From positions 42,118-106,117 of the forward strand of contig JAHFED010000012.1 of the NCBI GenBank assembly GCA_023248635.1: DNA of 64,000 bases, given 5' to 3'. The position numbers and the translations under genes are program-made. Under the pieces are notes generated by a model. That model ran no database searches. It worked only from the letters and a program-made list of their open reading frames with translations, and had not been told where the DNA came from. The stretch is from Myxococcales bacterium. GTDB lineage: Bacteria; Myxococcota; UBA727; VGSZ01. Position 1 is the stretch's first letter. The number at the start of each line of letters is the position of its first letter. This document shows, in pieces, positions 1 through 8,641 of the stretch.

Positions 1-122
1 GGGCGGTCGGGTTCGTCGGGGGGGGGATCGGGTTCGTCGCCGGCCGCCAATACCGCAACGCTGGCCCCGCCAACGGCCATCAGCAGCTGAACGGTCTTTT
101 TTCTCGACCAACGGTGCGCCAT
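1..122 (-). CDS. N-terminus of exported protein, cut by left edge
   Basis: Only the first 40 codons are present. An ATG at 122 is preceded by a GGTGGAG-type ribosome site. The peptide begins with a basic stretch (HRWSRKKT), then a hydrophobic segment (LLMAVGGASVAVLAA) and a Pro/Asp-rich stretch (DEPDPPPDEPD), which reads as a signal peptide followed by a flexible linker. It lies 65 bases downstream of the MaoC-SDR gene on the same strand, so it could be the next gene of the polysaccharide operon. A run of nine C (coding strand) encodes the three prolines. The function cannot be judged from this fragment. Confidence 0.5.
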   Translation of the reverse strand, partial: MAHRWSRKKTVQLLMAVGGASVAVLAAGDEPDPPPDEPDR

Positions 123-186
123 CGCTCCACCGCTTCTTTCCGCGGGACACCGCATGGCTATCGCGCCCTGGGGTCGCACGGGCCGT

Positions 187-1365
187 TCAGACGGGGCCCC
201 CGACGAGTGGAAGGTTCTGGCCGTTCACATAGCTCGCTTCGTCGCTCGTCAAAAACGCGACAACACTTGCTGTGTCCGCTGGTGTTGCCAGTCGCCTCAT
301 CGGGCTCCTGCGGGCTTCCAGTTCCTTCACGCGAGCCGGAACATGCTCGACGAGCTGGGTGACCGTCAGGCCAGGGGAGACCATGTTCACGGTAATGCCG
401 TGCGGCCCCAAATCGACGGCAGAAGCTCTGACCAGGCCCCAGAGCGCGCTCTTGGCGGCCACATAGGCGGCATTGCCCGCCGGCGGCGTCCCCAACAGCG
501 ATGAGGTTCCCAGGACGACGAACCTCCCGAACTTCCGCTCGCGCATTCCGGGCACCGCCGCTGCCAGGAGGGCCAGCGCTCCCCCGACGTAGACGTCAAA
601 GAGGGTCTTCACGTCCTCGAAGGCGACCTCCTGAACGGGCACGGTGGAAATCGGCGTCGAGGCGCCGTGGACCACGATGTCGAGGGCACCAAATACTCGA
701 GTGGCGCGATCGACGAGTGCTGCCACGGCGCGCGGGTCGGCGATGTCGCACGGCTCCGCGATCACCCGCCCACCCGCCACGCTGATCTCCTGGGACACAC
801 GTTCGAGGTCATCGGTCATGGTCCGGCCGTTGATAACCACGGCCATTCCGCTGCGCGCCAGCCGGAGCGCCACCGCAGCTCCGATTCCGCGCGAGGAACC
901 TGTCACCAACGCAACGCGATTCTCGCGCGGGGTCACCTCGCGGCGATCAGAAATCTTCTCAACAACGCTCACCCGCGCCTCCCCCTTCATCACCATTCGC
1001 CCGTCTTGGTTGAATGCCTCGGTCAAAAGCACCAACGTGCGCCCCGCTCTGGAGGCGCGGCGCACCGTCAGTCGCACTTCAAGACGATCGCCAAGAAAGA
1101 CCGGAGCCAGCCACTCAATCTCTTGACCACGCCACAAGGCCCCTGGACCCGGGATCTCCATCCCAATCAGCCGCGACACGAGAGCAAGCGTAATCACGCC
1201 GTGGGCCACCTGACGAGCGTAGCCGTACGATTCCGCGGCCTCGCGATCGACGTGGAGAGGATTGCGATCGCCCGAGAACTCCGCAAAGGCTGAGATCACT
1301 CGCTCGTCGATGACGAGCGACGCCCGAGCCGTCTGGCCCTCAGTGAAGGGAAAGTCGTCAGTCAA
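187..1365 (-). CDS. MaoC-like hydratase fused to SDR ketoreductase
   Basis: The 392-residue protein has two parts. Residues about 5-135 are a MaoC/hot-dog hydratase with the hydratase-2 signature (FSGDRNPLHVD, then VAHG). Residues about 148-392 are a short-chain dehydrogenase with TGSSRGIG for NAD(P) binding and YVAAK as the catalytic Tyr-Lys, resembling FabG. Together they would interconvert 3-oxoacyl, (R)-3-hydroxyacyl and enoyl thioesters. No ATG is available near the N-terminus; the start is TTG at 1365, overlapping the end of the acyl carrier protein gene and preceded by GAGGGGCGG. Its position directly after the ACP gene suggests it works on an ACP-bound acyl group destined for the surface sugar. 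The exact substrate is inferred, not seen. Confidence 0.85.
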   Translation of the reverse strand: MTDDFPFTEGQTARASLVIDERVISAFAEFSGDRNPLHVDREAAESYGYARQVAHGVITLALVSRLIGMEIPGPGALWRGQEIEWLAPVFLGDRLEVRLTVRRASRAGRTLVLLTEAFNQDGRMVMKGEARVSVVEKISDRREVTPRENRVALVTGSSRGIGAAVALRLARSGMAVVINGRTMTDDLERVSQEISVAGGRVIAEPCDIADPRAVAALVDRATRVFGALDIVVHGASTPISTVPVQEVAFEDVKTLFDVYVGGALALLAAAVPGMRERKFGRFVVLGTSSLLGTPPAGNAAYVAAKSALWGLVRASAVDLGPHGITVNMVSPGLTVTQLVEHVPARVKELEARRSPMRRLATPADTASVVAFLTSDEASYVNGQNLPLVGGPV

Positions 1366-1594
1366 GTCCCGCCCCTCGTTCTGTCAGCACAAGCTTGATG
1401 AGGCGCACGGACAGCATGTCCATGGCGTCATCCGGTGTGAGCGTCACCGCAAACGCTTCCTCCAGTGCCACGATCAATTGTACATGCGACAGCGAATCCC
1501 AACCGGCGATGTCGTCGGGACTGCTGTCGTCCGTCAACGAGCTTGCCGGGACACCGAACACTTGCGCACAGACCTCAAGCACTCGATCCTGCAC
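1358..1594 (-). CDS. Acyl carrier protein
   Basis: This 78-residue protein carries the phosphopantetheine attachment motif GWDSLSH, whose Ser is intact, in a typical four-helix ACP layout. The start is taken as GTG at 1594, one base after the stop of the FkbH gene; in-frame codons upstream run inside that gene. The neighbours (FkbH upstream, MaoC-SDR downstream) show it is a specialised ACP of the surface-sugar operon and not the housekeeping fatty-acid ACP. It probably carries a small hydroxyacyl or glyceryl unit for transfer to a sugar amine. Confidence 0.88.
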   Translation of the reverse strand: MQDRVLEVCAQVFGVPASSLTDDSSPDDIAGWDSLSHVQLIVALEEAFAVTLTPDDAMDMLSVRLIKLVLTERGAGLD

Positions 1595-1595
1595 G

Positions 1596-3380
1596 TCACT
1601 CCCCCATGATGAAGTTCTCGGCGAACTCGACACTGATCGATGGCGTCGGCGCCGACGCATCGGCCCCCAGCGGCATGCGCCAGGTACCACCGCCTAGATC
1701 CTCGAACCCACGATCGCGATAGAAATCGGCCACAATATGGTTCTTCGCCGTCGGCAGATATTCGCCGATCAGCTGGCGACCGCCGCGGCTCTTCACTGCC
1801 ATCCGCAGCGTTGCCAAGAACGCATCCTCGATTCGCCGCCCAAGGACGCGACAGCTCAGAAGGAGGGTGTCAATTCGCCAGGCGCCCTCAGGTCCCGGAA
1901 CGGCGATTGCGACGCCGACGAGCCCGTGATCGCCGAAACGATCCGCCGCCCGCAGCCACATGGCCACAGCACCGTCGTCGAGCAGCCGCTGTAATTCGCC
2001 CGCACCGTGGCGCCGGGTGGTCAGGTTGAATTGGTTCGTCTTTCCCAGCAACTGCACGACCCGGGGGAGCACGTCCGCGCCGACCTGGCCAATTCGAAGG
2101 CGGGTCCCAAGGTCGTGCAGAAACTCGTCCACACCCGGCGTGCGCTGCCGCACCACTTCGCGCTGCCGCTCCTCACCGTACATGGCGGCACGTCGTGCAT
2201 CCTCTTCGATAACTTGGAGCTGATCGAACGCGCCCGACTCGTCGAGTGCCGCCGCATAGCCCAAAGGGCTTTCTGGGACAGCAATGACCACGACCTCCGG
2301 TAGCTGGCTCTTGACCCACTGACGCTCAACCGGGTTGTCATCGAAAAAAGCGAGCGCGTCAGTGCCGATGTTGAGATCGCGGGCGATCGCTCGCAGGCTC
2401 GTGGCCTTGTCCTGCCAATGGATCTGCATCGCTGCAAAGTGTTCCGGTCTAAGCAAGCTGTCGGGATGCCGTTCGAGCACCTGGCGTGCATCAGCTTCAT
2501 CGTTTTTGCTGGCAATCGCGAGCAGAATGCCGCGCTCGCGCAATGCGAGCACCTGCCGCTGAAAAGCGCGGAAGACATTGCCGGGGTAGTCCGCACCAAG
2601 TTTGATGCCGGCCATCAGGTCCTCGCCCAGCACGCCGCCCCACAGCACGTTGTCGAGGTCGAGGACCAAGCACTTGCACGGCGGCGAGACGGTAGCCCTC
2701 ACATACCGAGCCAAGCGCTGTGCGATGGCCCGAGCACCGCTTGCTCCGTAGGGAACTCGGGCCATGTATTGCAGTTTCGGATCGGCCCAATTCTCGAGGC
2801 CAACTTCCAGCGCGACCCGGGAGACGTCGAATACGAACACGCCCGTCTGTCGGCGCGCCAGGGCGGCGAGTGCCGCGTTGAACTGCTCTACAACGGCAGA
2901 CGTCGAGGGCAGATGGAGGGTGCTGGCCAAACCCAGAGGGAGGAGTTTCGGCTCCACAGCATTGAAAACAAACAGGGGCGCAGTGCTCACGCGGCGCAGG
3001 CCCAGCGCCAGGGCCTCGATGCGCGCCACGGTTTGCTGAAGGGCTCCCTCGACGTCCCGGCCATCCAGGCCCACGGCATGATCCACCAGGGCGGGCGCGA
3101 GATCCTCGAGGCGGCTGGCGATGAGCACCACATCGGGAGCCGACGACAGAGCTCCGCTGGCGGCGTTGAACAGCTCCTGCTCAAGCTGGCCATACGGGCC
3201 AAAGACCGGCTGCACCAAGAGGCCGCGCTGCGCCCCCGCCACGATCAAGTACGGGCGGAGAAACTCCGCCGTGAATGTAGACACGATGGCAACCCGCACC
3301 CGCCGCAGTGAGGGTGGCGGCGCTTGCTCGAGCCGGCGGGCCTCTTGAATCGTTTCGCCAGTCGTCATCGCTACGCTCAT
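1596..3380 (-). CDS. FkbH-like HAD-IIIC enzyme (ACP loading)
   Basis: The 594-residue protein has three regions: an N-terminal SGNH-like part (residues about 25-215), a HAD-IIIC domain whose nucleophile motif DLDNVLWGG starts at Asp241 with Asp243 next, and a C-terminal GNAT-like domain (about 430-580). FkbH proteins take 1,3-bisphosphoglycerate, remove phosphate and load the glyceryl group on an ACP; relatives occur in polysaccharide clusters with a partner ACP. The start is ATG at 3380, overlapping the stop of the tandem GNAT gene by ATGA. The ACP gene begins one base after its stop, which supports enzyme and carrier acting together. Whether the acyl unit is glyceryl is inference. Confidence 0.87.
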   Translation of the reverse strand: MSVAMTTGETIQEARRLEQAPPPSLRRVRVAIVSTFTAEFLRPYLIVAGAQRGLLVQPVFGPYGQLEQELFNAASGALSSAPDVVLIASRLEDLAPALVDHAVGLDGRDVEGALQQTVARIEALALGLRRVSTAPLFVFNAVEPKLLPLGLASTLHLPSTSAVVEQFNAALAALARRQTGVFVFDVSRVALEVGLENWADPKLQYMARVPYGASGARAIAQRLARYVRATVSPPCKCLVLDLDNVLWGGVLGEDLMAGIKLGADYPGNVFRAFQRQVLALRERGILLAIASKNDEADARQVLERHPDSLLRPEHFAAMQIHWQDKATSLRAIARDLNIGTDALAFFDDNPVERQWVKSQLPEVVVIAVPESPLGYAAALDESGAFDQLQVIEEDARRAAMYGEERQREVVRQRTPGVDEFLHDLGTRLRIGQVGADVLPRVVQLLGKTNQFNLTTRRHGAGELQRLLDDGAVAMWLRAADRFGDHGLVGVAIAVPGPEGAWRIDTLLLSCRVLGRRIEDAFLATLRMAVKSRGGRQLIGEYLPTAKNHIVADFYRDRGFEDLGGGTWRMPLGADASAPTPSISVEFAENFIMGE

Positions 3381-4405
3381 AGATTCGCCGCCTCGACAGC
3401 CAGTGGGACCCGGGGCTTCCATTCCTCGGCTCGCGCCCCCCAGAGGAACTCGTCGACCAACGAGCCATCATCCAGGCGGTGGGACTTGCGCAAAACGCCT
3501 TCGCGCAGGAAGCCGAGCCGACGAAACGTAAAATTCATGCCCGTGTTGGTCGCATAGGTGCCACCCGTCACCCGCTGCAAACCGAGTTGAGAAAATGCGA
3601 ATTGCGCCAATAGATCGATCGTCTCGTCCGCGGCGCCGCGGCCCCATCGATCTCGTTCTCCAATGAGAAGGCCCACCTCGGCGGACTCACGTTGCAAATT
3701 CAAGCTCAGGGTCGCCGTTCCGACCATCCCGCGCGTGTCGCCCTCGGTCACTGCCCAGAAGTAACGGAGGGGGTCTTGCCGAATCGAGCGAACGAACTCT
3801 CGCCCGCTGGCGAGTGTCTGCTTTGCGTGGCGCACTTCTAAGAAACGGTTGACCAATGGGTCGTTCAGCCAACCAATGTATTGTTCGGAGACCAGCGCTT
3901 CAGTGAAAGGGACCAAGGCGTGGCGGATGCCGCGCAAGACGGCGGCTTCGCATCGCTTTTGGGCTGCTTCAGTTGGGTTTGCTCCCCGGAGACAACCCAG
4001 TCTCACGCCATCTTGAAAAGCGCCGTCAATGCAGAAATGGTCACGATCCCGACCTTCGTGCTCGAAGCCCGCGCGCTGAAACGCGCGTATCGCGCTGACG
4101 TTGTTAGCCCCAACGTGTGCAGTCAGCCGGTGCAGGTCGAGATGGCCAAACGCCCATTCGACAACCGCGCCAATCGCCTCCGCCGCATAGTGATGACCCC
4201 GGCAGTCCTGCGCGATGTGGATGGTCTGGATGGCGGCACGTTGATTGACGCGATCCAGGGCCCCAAGCCGGAGCTGCCCGATGGGTCGGTGCCCGTCCTT
4301 GAGAATAATCTCCATCAGAACATGCGACGTTACGAAGTCGCACTCCGACGAGGGCAGCGAGAGGCGCGTTCCTTCGAGAACCACCCTCCCAGACTCGATC
4401 TTCAC
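3377..4405 (-). CDS. Tandem GNAT N-acyltransferase
   Basis: The 342-residue protein holds two RimJ/RimL-type GNAT domains. The second (residues about 165-335) is complete: it has WLNDPLVNRFLEVR near its start, the CoA loop region ERDRWGRGAADE, and ATNTGMNFTFRRLGF. The first (about 5-150) has the C-terminal half (QDCRGHHYAAEAI, ANNVSAIRAFQRAGF) but its N-terminal helices look shortened. The start is GTG at 4405, overlapping the acyltransferase stop by GTGA. In the pseudaminate pathway a GNAT (PseH) N-acylates UDP-4-amino-4,6-dideoxy-altrose; this protein or the GNAT domain at 5550-7127 could do that. Adjacent FkbH and ACP genes suggest an ACP thioester donor is possible. Confidence 0.8.
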   Translation of the reverse strand: MKIESGRVVLEGTRLSLPSSECDFVTSHVLMEIILKDGHRPIGQLRLGALDRVNQRAAIQTIHIAQDCRGHHYAAEAIGAVVEWAFGHLDLHRLTAHVGANNVSAIRAFQRAGFEHEGRDRDHFCIDGAFQDGVRLGCLRGANPTEAAQKRCEAAVLRGIRHALVPFTEALVSEQYIGWLNDPLVNRFLEVRHAKQTLASGREFVRSIRQDPLRYFWAVTEGDTRGMVGTATLSLNLQRESAEVGLLIGERDRWGRGAADETIDLLAQFAFSQLGLQRVTGGTYATNTGMNFTFRRLGFLREGVLRKSHRLDDGSLVDEFLWGARAEEWKPRVPLAVEAANL

Positions 4406-5553
4406 GTTTGCCCCCCAAAGCGGGTATACACGACCCGCCGAAGTGTGTGGTAGTGCCTTTCCGTTGCGAGATATCCAATATAACAATATAAGTAGAAAAT
4501 AAGAAGCAAAATAATCCACGTGGATATGCCCTCTGGAGTCGTCGATGAGTATGGCCCGATGCCGGCGTTCTTGAGGGTGTAAGTCAGCATGATGAGGACT
4601 GGATAGTGATAAAGATAGACACTGTATGAAAATCCCGAGAAGAACTTCCAGAACTTACGAAAGCGATTCGAGTGGCTCCGTGGGTCGAGACGGTAAGCAC
4701 TCAGCAACAACGCGACGCTGGCAGCCGTCCCCAAGAGATGGGCAAAGCCGACACCCCGGACGCTGAGCAGGTCACTGTGCGCGGTGGACAAGAAAGCAAA
4801 GAGAAGCAACCAACCGAGCCATCGCGGGATGAGCGGCTTGCTCGGCAACCATGCCGCGACCCCGATCATCCAGAGCGGAGCAAATTTCAGAAGGTGTGGC
4901 GTCATGGTTGACGCGAGATGATTACTGCAGATGGCAAGGGCTGCGACAAGCAAGATTGCCGACACAAATCTGATGCCTTTGGCTACGCCAAAGCATGCCG
5001 CCAAGCCGAGCGGAAACATGAGATAATACCACAGCTCAAATGAGAGTGACCATAGCGGCTCATTGCTTCCGAAGATCGGAGAGAATATCGTCTGCAGAGC
5101 GAACAGGTTCCCCAAAAAAACAGCAATGGTCATGTTGCCAGCGATCTTGTCGAATCCCTCAGGTCCAAGGGCATGCACAAGCACATAGTCCAGCGCAAAA
5201 CCGAACGTCAGTGCCGGAATTAATACTATATAAATACGCGTAATACGATCAACAATAAAGCCGTGGACTGATTTCTCCCGCAGCATAAAAACCTGGATTG
5301 CAGCCTTCCCAATGAGAAAGCCGCTCACCACGAAGAAAATGACCACTGCGTGGCCACCGAGATCCGTGTAAGTTAGAAATATTTGCGTCGGCAGATCCGG
5401 ATGATCTGACGGCACGAACATCTCCGAGACGACGTGCCAAGAGACCACCATGAAGGCGGCAATGGTGCGCAGAACATCCAACACATTGGAAAGCTGGGGC
5501 CCGATGGAGAAGTCCTTCTTGCGCATGAACTCGATCGGGCTCTGCGCGGTCAT
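4402..5553 (-). CDS. Acyltransferase-3 family membrane protein (OafA/YrhL-like)
   Basis: The 383-residue integral membrane protein has about ten predicted transmembrane segments and the family signature LRTIAAFMVVSWHV with the conserved His near the N-terminus, typical of inner-membrane O-acyltransferases that acetylate surface polysaccharides. The start is ATG at 5553, sharing ATGA with the stop of the upstream GNAT-formyltransferase gene. The gene is visibly richer in A+T than most of the operon, for example around 5215-5260 and 4440-4510, which may mark a separately acquired piece. The likely role is O-acylation of the sugar or repeat unit made by this locus; the substrate is unknown. Confidence 0.85.
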   Translation of the reverse strand: MTAQSPIEFMRKKDFSIGPQLSNVLDVLRTIAAFMVVSWHVVSEMFVPSDHPDLPTQIFLTYTDLGGHAVVIFFVVSGFLIGKAAIQVFMLREKSVHGFIVDRITRIYIVLIPALTFGFALDYVLVHALGPEGFDKIAGNMTIAVFLGNLFALQTIFSPIFGSNEPLWSLSFELWYYLMFPLGLAACFGVAKGIRFVSAILLVAALAICSNHLASTMTPHLLKFAPLWMIGVAAWLPSKPLIPRWLGWLLLFAFLSTAHSDLLSVRGVGFAHLLGTAASVALLLSAYRLDPRSHSNRFRKFWKFFSGFSYSVYLYHYPVLIMLTYTLKNAGIGPYSSTTPEGISTWIILLLIFYLYCYIGYLATERHYHTLRRVVYTRFGGQT

Positions 5554-7127
5554 TTCATTCCGTGGGCGGTGAGCCGCGGTCGGAAGGTGCGGCCGTGCCA
5601 CAGCTTGTCCTGTGGCGTTGCAAAGCGATCTCCCTCGCGGACGCGTGCGATCAGCGATTCGCCCTCCGATGTGTGCACCGAATCGGTAGCAAGCAAGCCA
5701 TCGCTTACAGCGATCCACACCCGCGTGCCTTTTTGGCGTCGTACGACCAGGCCCGAAAGGTAGGGGTGGAAGAGCTGGCAGCGGTCGATTCGCACATTTC
5801 GAAGCCGGATTTCGGTCCCGTTCCAAAACGTGGCTGCGCCGATGTATGGCGCATCAAACGCGTTGCAAAAAGACTCGATGTCAGCGCCGCTCCACTGCCA
5901 ATCAATGTAGCCATTTTCTTTGGTGTGGAGACGCGGGAAGTAGGTACGCTGCGCGTCGAGGATTGCGTACGGTAGTCGGGGAAACGGCTCATCGTTCCTC
6001 ATGTCTTTGAGAGCACGCTGCATGAATTCGGCCGCCGCGCGATGGTTCTCGATGAAATAGTCCCTTGGCAGGCGTGCAGTTGGAGGAAGGCTGAAATACG
6101 CGCTTCTCAGCAGATCTCCACGATCAAGGTCCTCAGTGATCTCTTGGAGATGACAACCACCAGATCGATTATTATTTAAGATCTGCCATGTATAATGGGC
6201 ACCACCTAGGTAGTTGGGAATCGGTATGCCATTGAAATTAATCATCCCGGCACCGAACTGAGAGATAACCTGGGACGAGAAGATCCATGCGGGGCCAAAG
6301 CACAGGGCCAGCGCGTCCGGCCCCGCGGCTGTCGCGGTGCACAAGCCACTCCAGTCGTTGATGTCGTCTACCACGAAGACGTCGCCGCCGATGGCTCGAC
6401 AGGCCTCGGCAGTTTGCGTTTGGGCCAGAGGGAGGTTCTCCGTCGCATGGCGGGGCGCCAGGATGACCGAGACCGGGTAGCCAAGCTCGCGTGCGCATCG
6501 AGCCGACTCCAGCAGCAAATCTCCCCCGCCAATGAAAGTGATCTTGTCGACATGACCATAACGGGCGGCCGGGTCCGAAGGCTCCGCCAGCCGGGCGCCC
6601 CGCGAGAGGCCGAGGAGCAGTTGGTCTTGCCGTCCGTGCGCGGTCTCCCAGTGATCCTTGATCGTCGCTTCATGTGTGAAGCCGGCCTTCAAGAAGGCCT
6701 TCAGAGAACCGAGGTTATTGCTGTAGCAACCAGCGCCGATCTTTTTGAGGTTCAGTTTCTCAAAGCCATATGAGGCGACCGCGGAAATGGCTTCGGTTGC
6801 ATAGCCCTTGCCCCACGCACTCCGCTCTCCGAGCATGAGGCTGATGTCTGCGCGGCCGTGATTCCTATCGATTGGGCCCAGTTTGATGTTGCCAATATGG
6901 CCGCACCCATCACTCATAAATACGCCGAAGAGAAGGGAGTGCGATGAATCGTTGGCGTCGCAGACGAACGAACGAATGGCATCAATTGTATGAGTCAAGA
7001 ATCGCACTTCGAGATACCGAGTTACCTCGTCATCTTGCAGCCAACTCAGATAGCGCTCGGTGACGTCTTCATGCCCCAAGTTCCGCAGAAAGAGCCGTGG
7101 CGTCAGCAGGGGCGTGTCGGATCGCAT
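5550..7127 (-). CDS. GNAT acetyltransferase fused to formyltransferase-like protein
   Basis: The 525-residue protein combines a RimL-type GNAT domain (about 8-175; WGKGYATEAI and NNLGSLKAFLKAGF) with a formyltransferase fold (about 195-370) and a FMT C-terminal-like domain (about 400-515). In the formyltransferase loop the usual Asn-x-His is read as Asn297-Phe-Asn299, so the catalytic His is replaced by Asn, while the later Asp (DRGDLL, Asp337) remains. It may bind a folate or another donor, or be non-catalytic. The start is ATG at 7127 with an upstream GGAAGAAG. The GNAT half could be the missing PseH step, and the fusion would couple two N-acyl modifications on one diamino sugar. Confidence 0.82.
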   Translation of the reverse strand: MRSDTPLLTPRLFLRNLGHEDVTERYLSWLQDDEVTRYLEVRFLTHTIDAIRSFVCDANDSSHSLLFGVFMSDGCGHIGNIKLGPIDRNHGRADISLMLGERSAWGKGYATEAISAVASYGFEKLNLKKIGAGCYSNNLGSLKAFLKAGFTHEATIKDHWETAHGRQDQLLLGLSRGARLAEPSDPAARYGHVDKITFIGGGDLLLESARCARELGYPVSVILAPRHATENLPLAQTQTAEACRAIGGDVFVVDDINDWSGLCTATAAGPDALALCFGPAWIFSSQVISQFGAGMINFNGIPIPNYLGGAHYTWQILNNNRSGGCHLQEITEDLDRGDLLRSAYFSLPPTARLPRDYFIENHRAAAEFMQRALKDMRNDEPFPRLPYAILDAQRTYFPRLHTKENGYIDWQWSGADIESFCNAFDAPYIGAATFWNGTEIRLRNVRIDRCQLFHPYLSGLVVRRQKGTRVWIAVSDGLLATDSVHTSEGESLIARVREGDRFATPQDKLWHGRTFRPRLTAHGMK

Positions 7128-7296
7128 CGTTGCTTCTTCCCGTCTTGTTGCCGCCGGCGCAAGAGCCGTATTCGAAGCCAGGGTCCGATGCTGCAGGCGT
7201 CGGGGCGGCGTTGGGTGCCATCGGCGAACAGCGATGCCTCCGGTCGCGCAGGGCAGCCGGAACCTCGTGGCGCCGCAAGAAGCCTTGGATCGGCCG
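7128..7296. other. Intergenic gap inside the operon
   Basis: This 169-base stretch between the GNAT-formyltransferase gene and the peptidase-like gene is the longest gap within the operon. No credible small gene, terminator with a T-run, or promoter pair was recognised. The ribosome site of the downstream gene (GGAAGAAG) lies at its left end. Confidence 0.4.
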
Positions 7297-8628
7297 TCAT
7301 CCCGGCCGACCATGTGCCCCAGTGCTCTCGGCGCAATTGACTGCCAGGCCCTTCTCCACAAAACGCGAGACGTAGGCATGTACATCGGCAATCGGCAGGC
7401 CGTAGCGATCGGCAATTTCAAGGAGGTGTGTGCGGCCGTTGAGATGCCTCGAAAGACAGTTCATCAGCAAGTTCCATTTCGTATTGATTTCTGCGTACTT
7501 CTCGCGATCAATGCCCGGAGCCGGAGCGGCTCGGTACAGGCCGTAGCGGGGGTGCGAGAGCGCCACCAAGCCGGTCATGGTGGAACGTACGAGGAGGTTC
7601 TGCTCGAGCGCATCGATGATCAGCAGGGCGGTCTCGGCTGTGTCCAGCAGCCTCGGCCCGCTGACGGTGTCGGGAGTGTCGAGATTTGTATGGTAGCCAA
7701 AGAAGGGGAATCTAGTGAGTGAAATGCTTGGTATTTCGAAGGGGGGGGCCTCGAATACTGTTTCATCATTTCCATAAATCGTCCGAAATTCGCCGCTGTC
7801 GTATTGGCCAAAACGATGGCGGAAGACGTGATGCGCGGCCTTGTCGATCTGTGCCTCACCAGTGAAGCTCTGCTGCAGCCGCAACGGCCGGTCGTTCCCA
7901 ACAGACTTGAGCATGATGGTGCAGCCGAGATCGCGCGCTTTCGCCCCGAGCGCATCGAGCCAGAAGACCGTGCCGATGAGCTCGGGAGCGATCACCAGCC
8001 GATACGACAAGCGCCGCCGCTGCCGCTGCCGCAGCATTTGCAAGACTCGAATGCCGACGGCGCAGCCCGAAATGTCGTCGTTGGCTTGAAATGGGTGGCA
8101 GTTGTGAGCGTTGAGGAGAACTGTCTCGCTGCTGTCGCCTGGCAGTAGAAAATCGAGGACCTTCATCGTCCCCGTCTTCTCGGTGGCCACGAGGTCGACG
8201 TCGTAGTCGCCTTCTTCCAGGGCCTGGTAGAGGCGGTGGGGCACGCAGAATCCCCACGAGCGTTCACTGGGTCGGTACAGCGCCGTCCAGTGGTAGGGGA
8301 TCGCGTCTTCGGATTCGGAGCTGAAGTAAAGGTGCTCCTTCAGCTCTGTGAGCGACACGCGTCCGCGAAACGACTTGGAGAGGGTGATGACGCCGAGCGG
8401 GGAAGCGCGGCCGTCGTAGATGAGCCGCCCATCTTTGCGGATCTCCGCTTTCTCGATGTGGCAGGCAGGCGATGTCCGCCACCCATTGAGCTCGCTGCCG
8501 GAGGCGACCTCATGGACCTGAAACGGAAGCTCCGACTGGAAGGCGGCGACGGCATCGTCGTTGCCGCGGCCCGTCACCGAATAGGGAAATGGGTAGAGCT
8601 TTCGAACGAGCCGCAGAAGATCATCCAT
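7297..8628 (-). CDS. DUF4910/DUF2172 aminopeptidase-like protein
   Basis: The 443-residue protein resembles the zinc aminopeptidase-like family often found in sugar and polysaccharide clusters (DUF2172/DUF4910). Likely metal ligands are visible in LLNAHNCHPFQANDD and in YHTNLDTPD, with a Glu in the IAPELIGT segment. The last 70 or so residues look like the winged-helix domain that ends this family (LLEIADRYGLPIADVHAYVSRF). It has no signal peptide, so it is probably cytoplasmic. It lies 13 bases downstream of pseI. The substrate in sugar loci is not established; deacylation or deamidation of a sugar-linked group is a possibility, not something the sequence proves. Confidence 0.82.
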   Translation of the reverse strand: MDDLLRLVRKLYPFPYSVTGRGNDDAVAAFQSELPFQVHEVASGSELNGWRTSPACHIEKAEIRKDGRLIYDGRASPLGVITLSKSFRGRVSLTELKEHLYFSSESEDAIPYHWTALYRPSERSWGFCVPHRLYQALEEGDYDVDLVATEKTGTMKVLDFLLPGDSSETVLLNAHNCHPFQANDDISGCAVGIRVLQMLRQRQRRRLSYRLVIAPELIGTVFWLDALGAKARDLGCTIMLKSVGNDRPLRLQQSFTGEAQIDKAAHHVFRHRFGQYDSGEFRTIYGNDETVFEAPPFEIPSISLTRFPFFGYHTNLDTPDTVSGPRLLDTAETALLIIDALEQNLLVRSTMTGLVALSHPRYGLYRAAPAPGIDREKYAEINTKWNLLMNCLSRHLNGRTHLLEIADRYGLPIADVHAYVSRFVEKGLAVNCAESTGAHGRPG

Positions 8629-8641
8629 GTCCTCACCTCTG

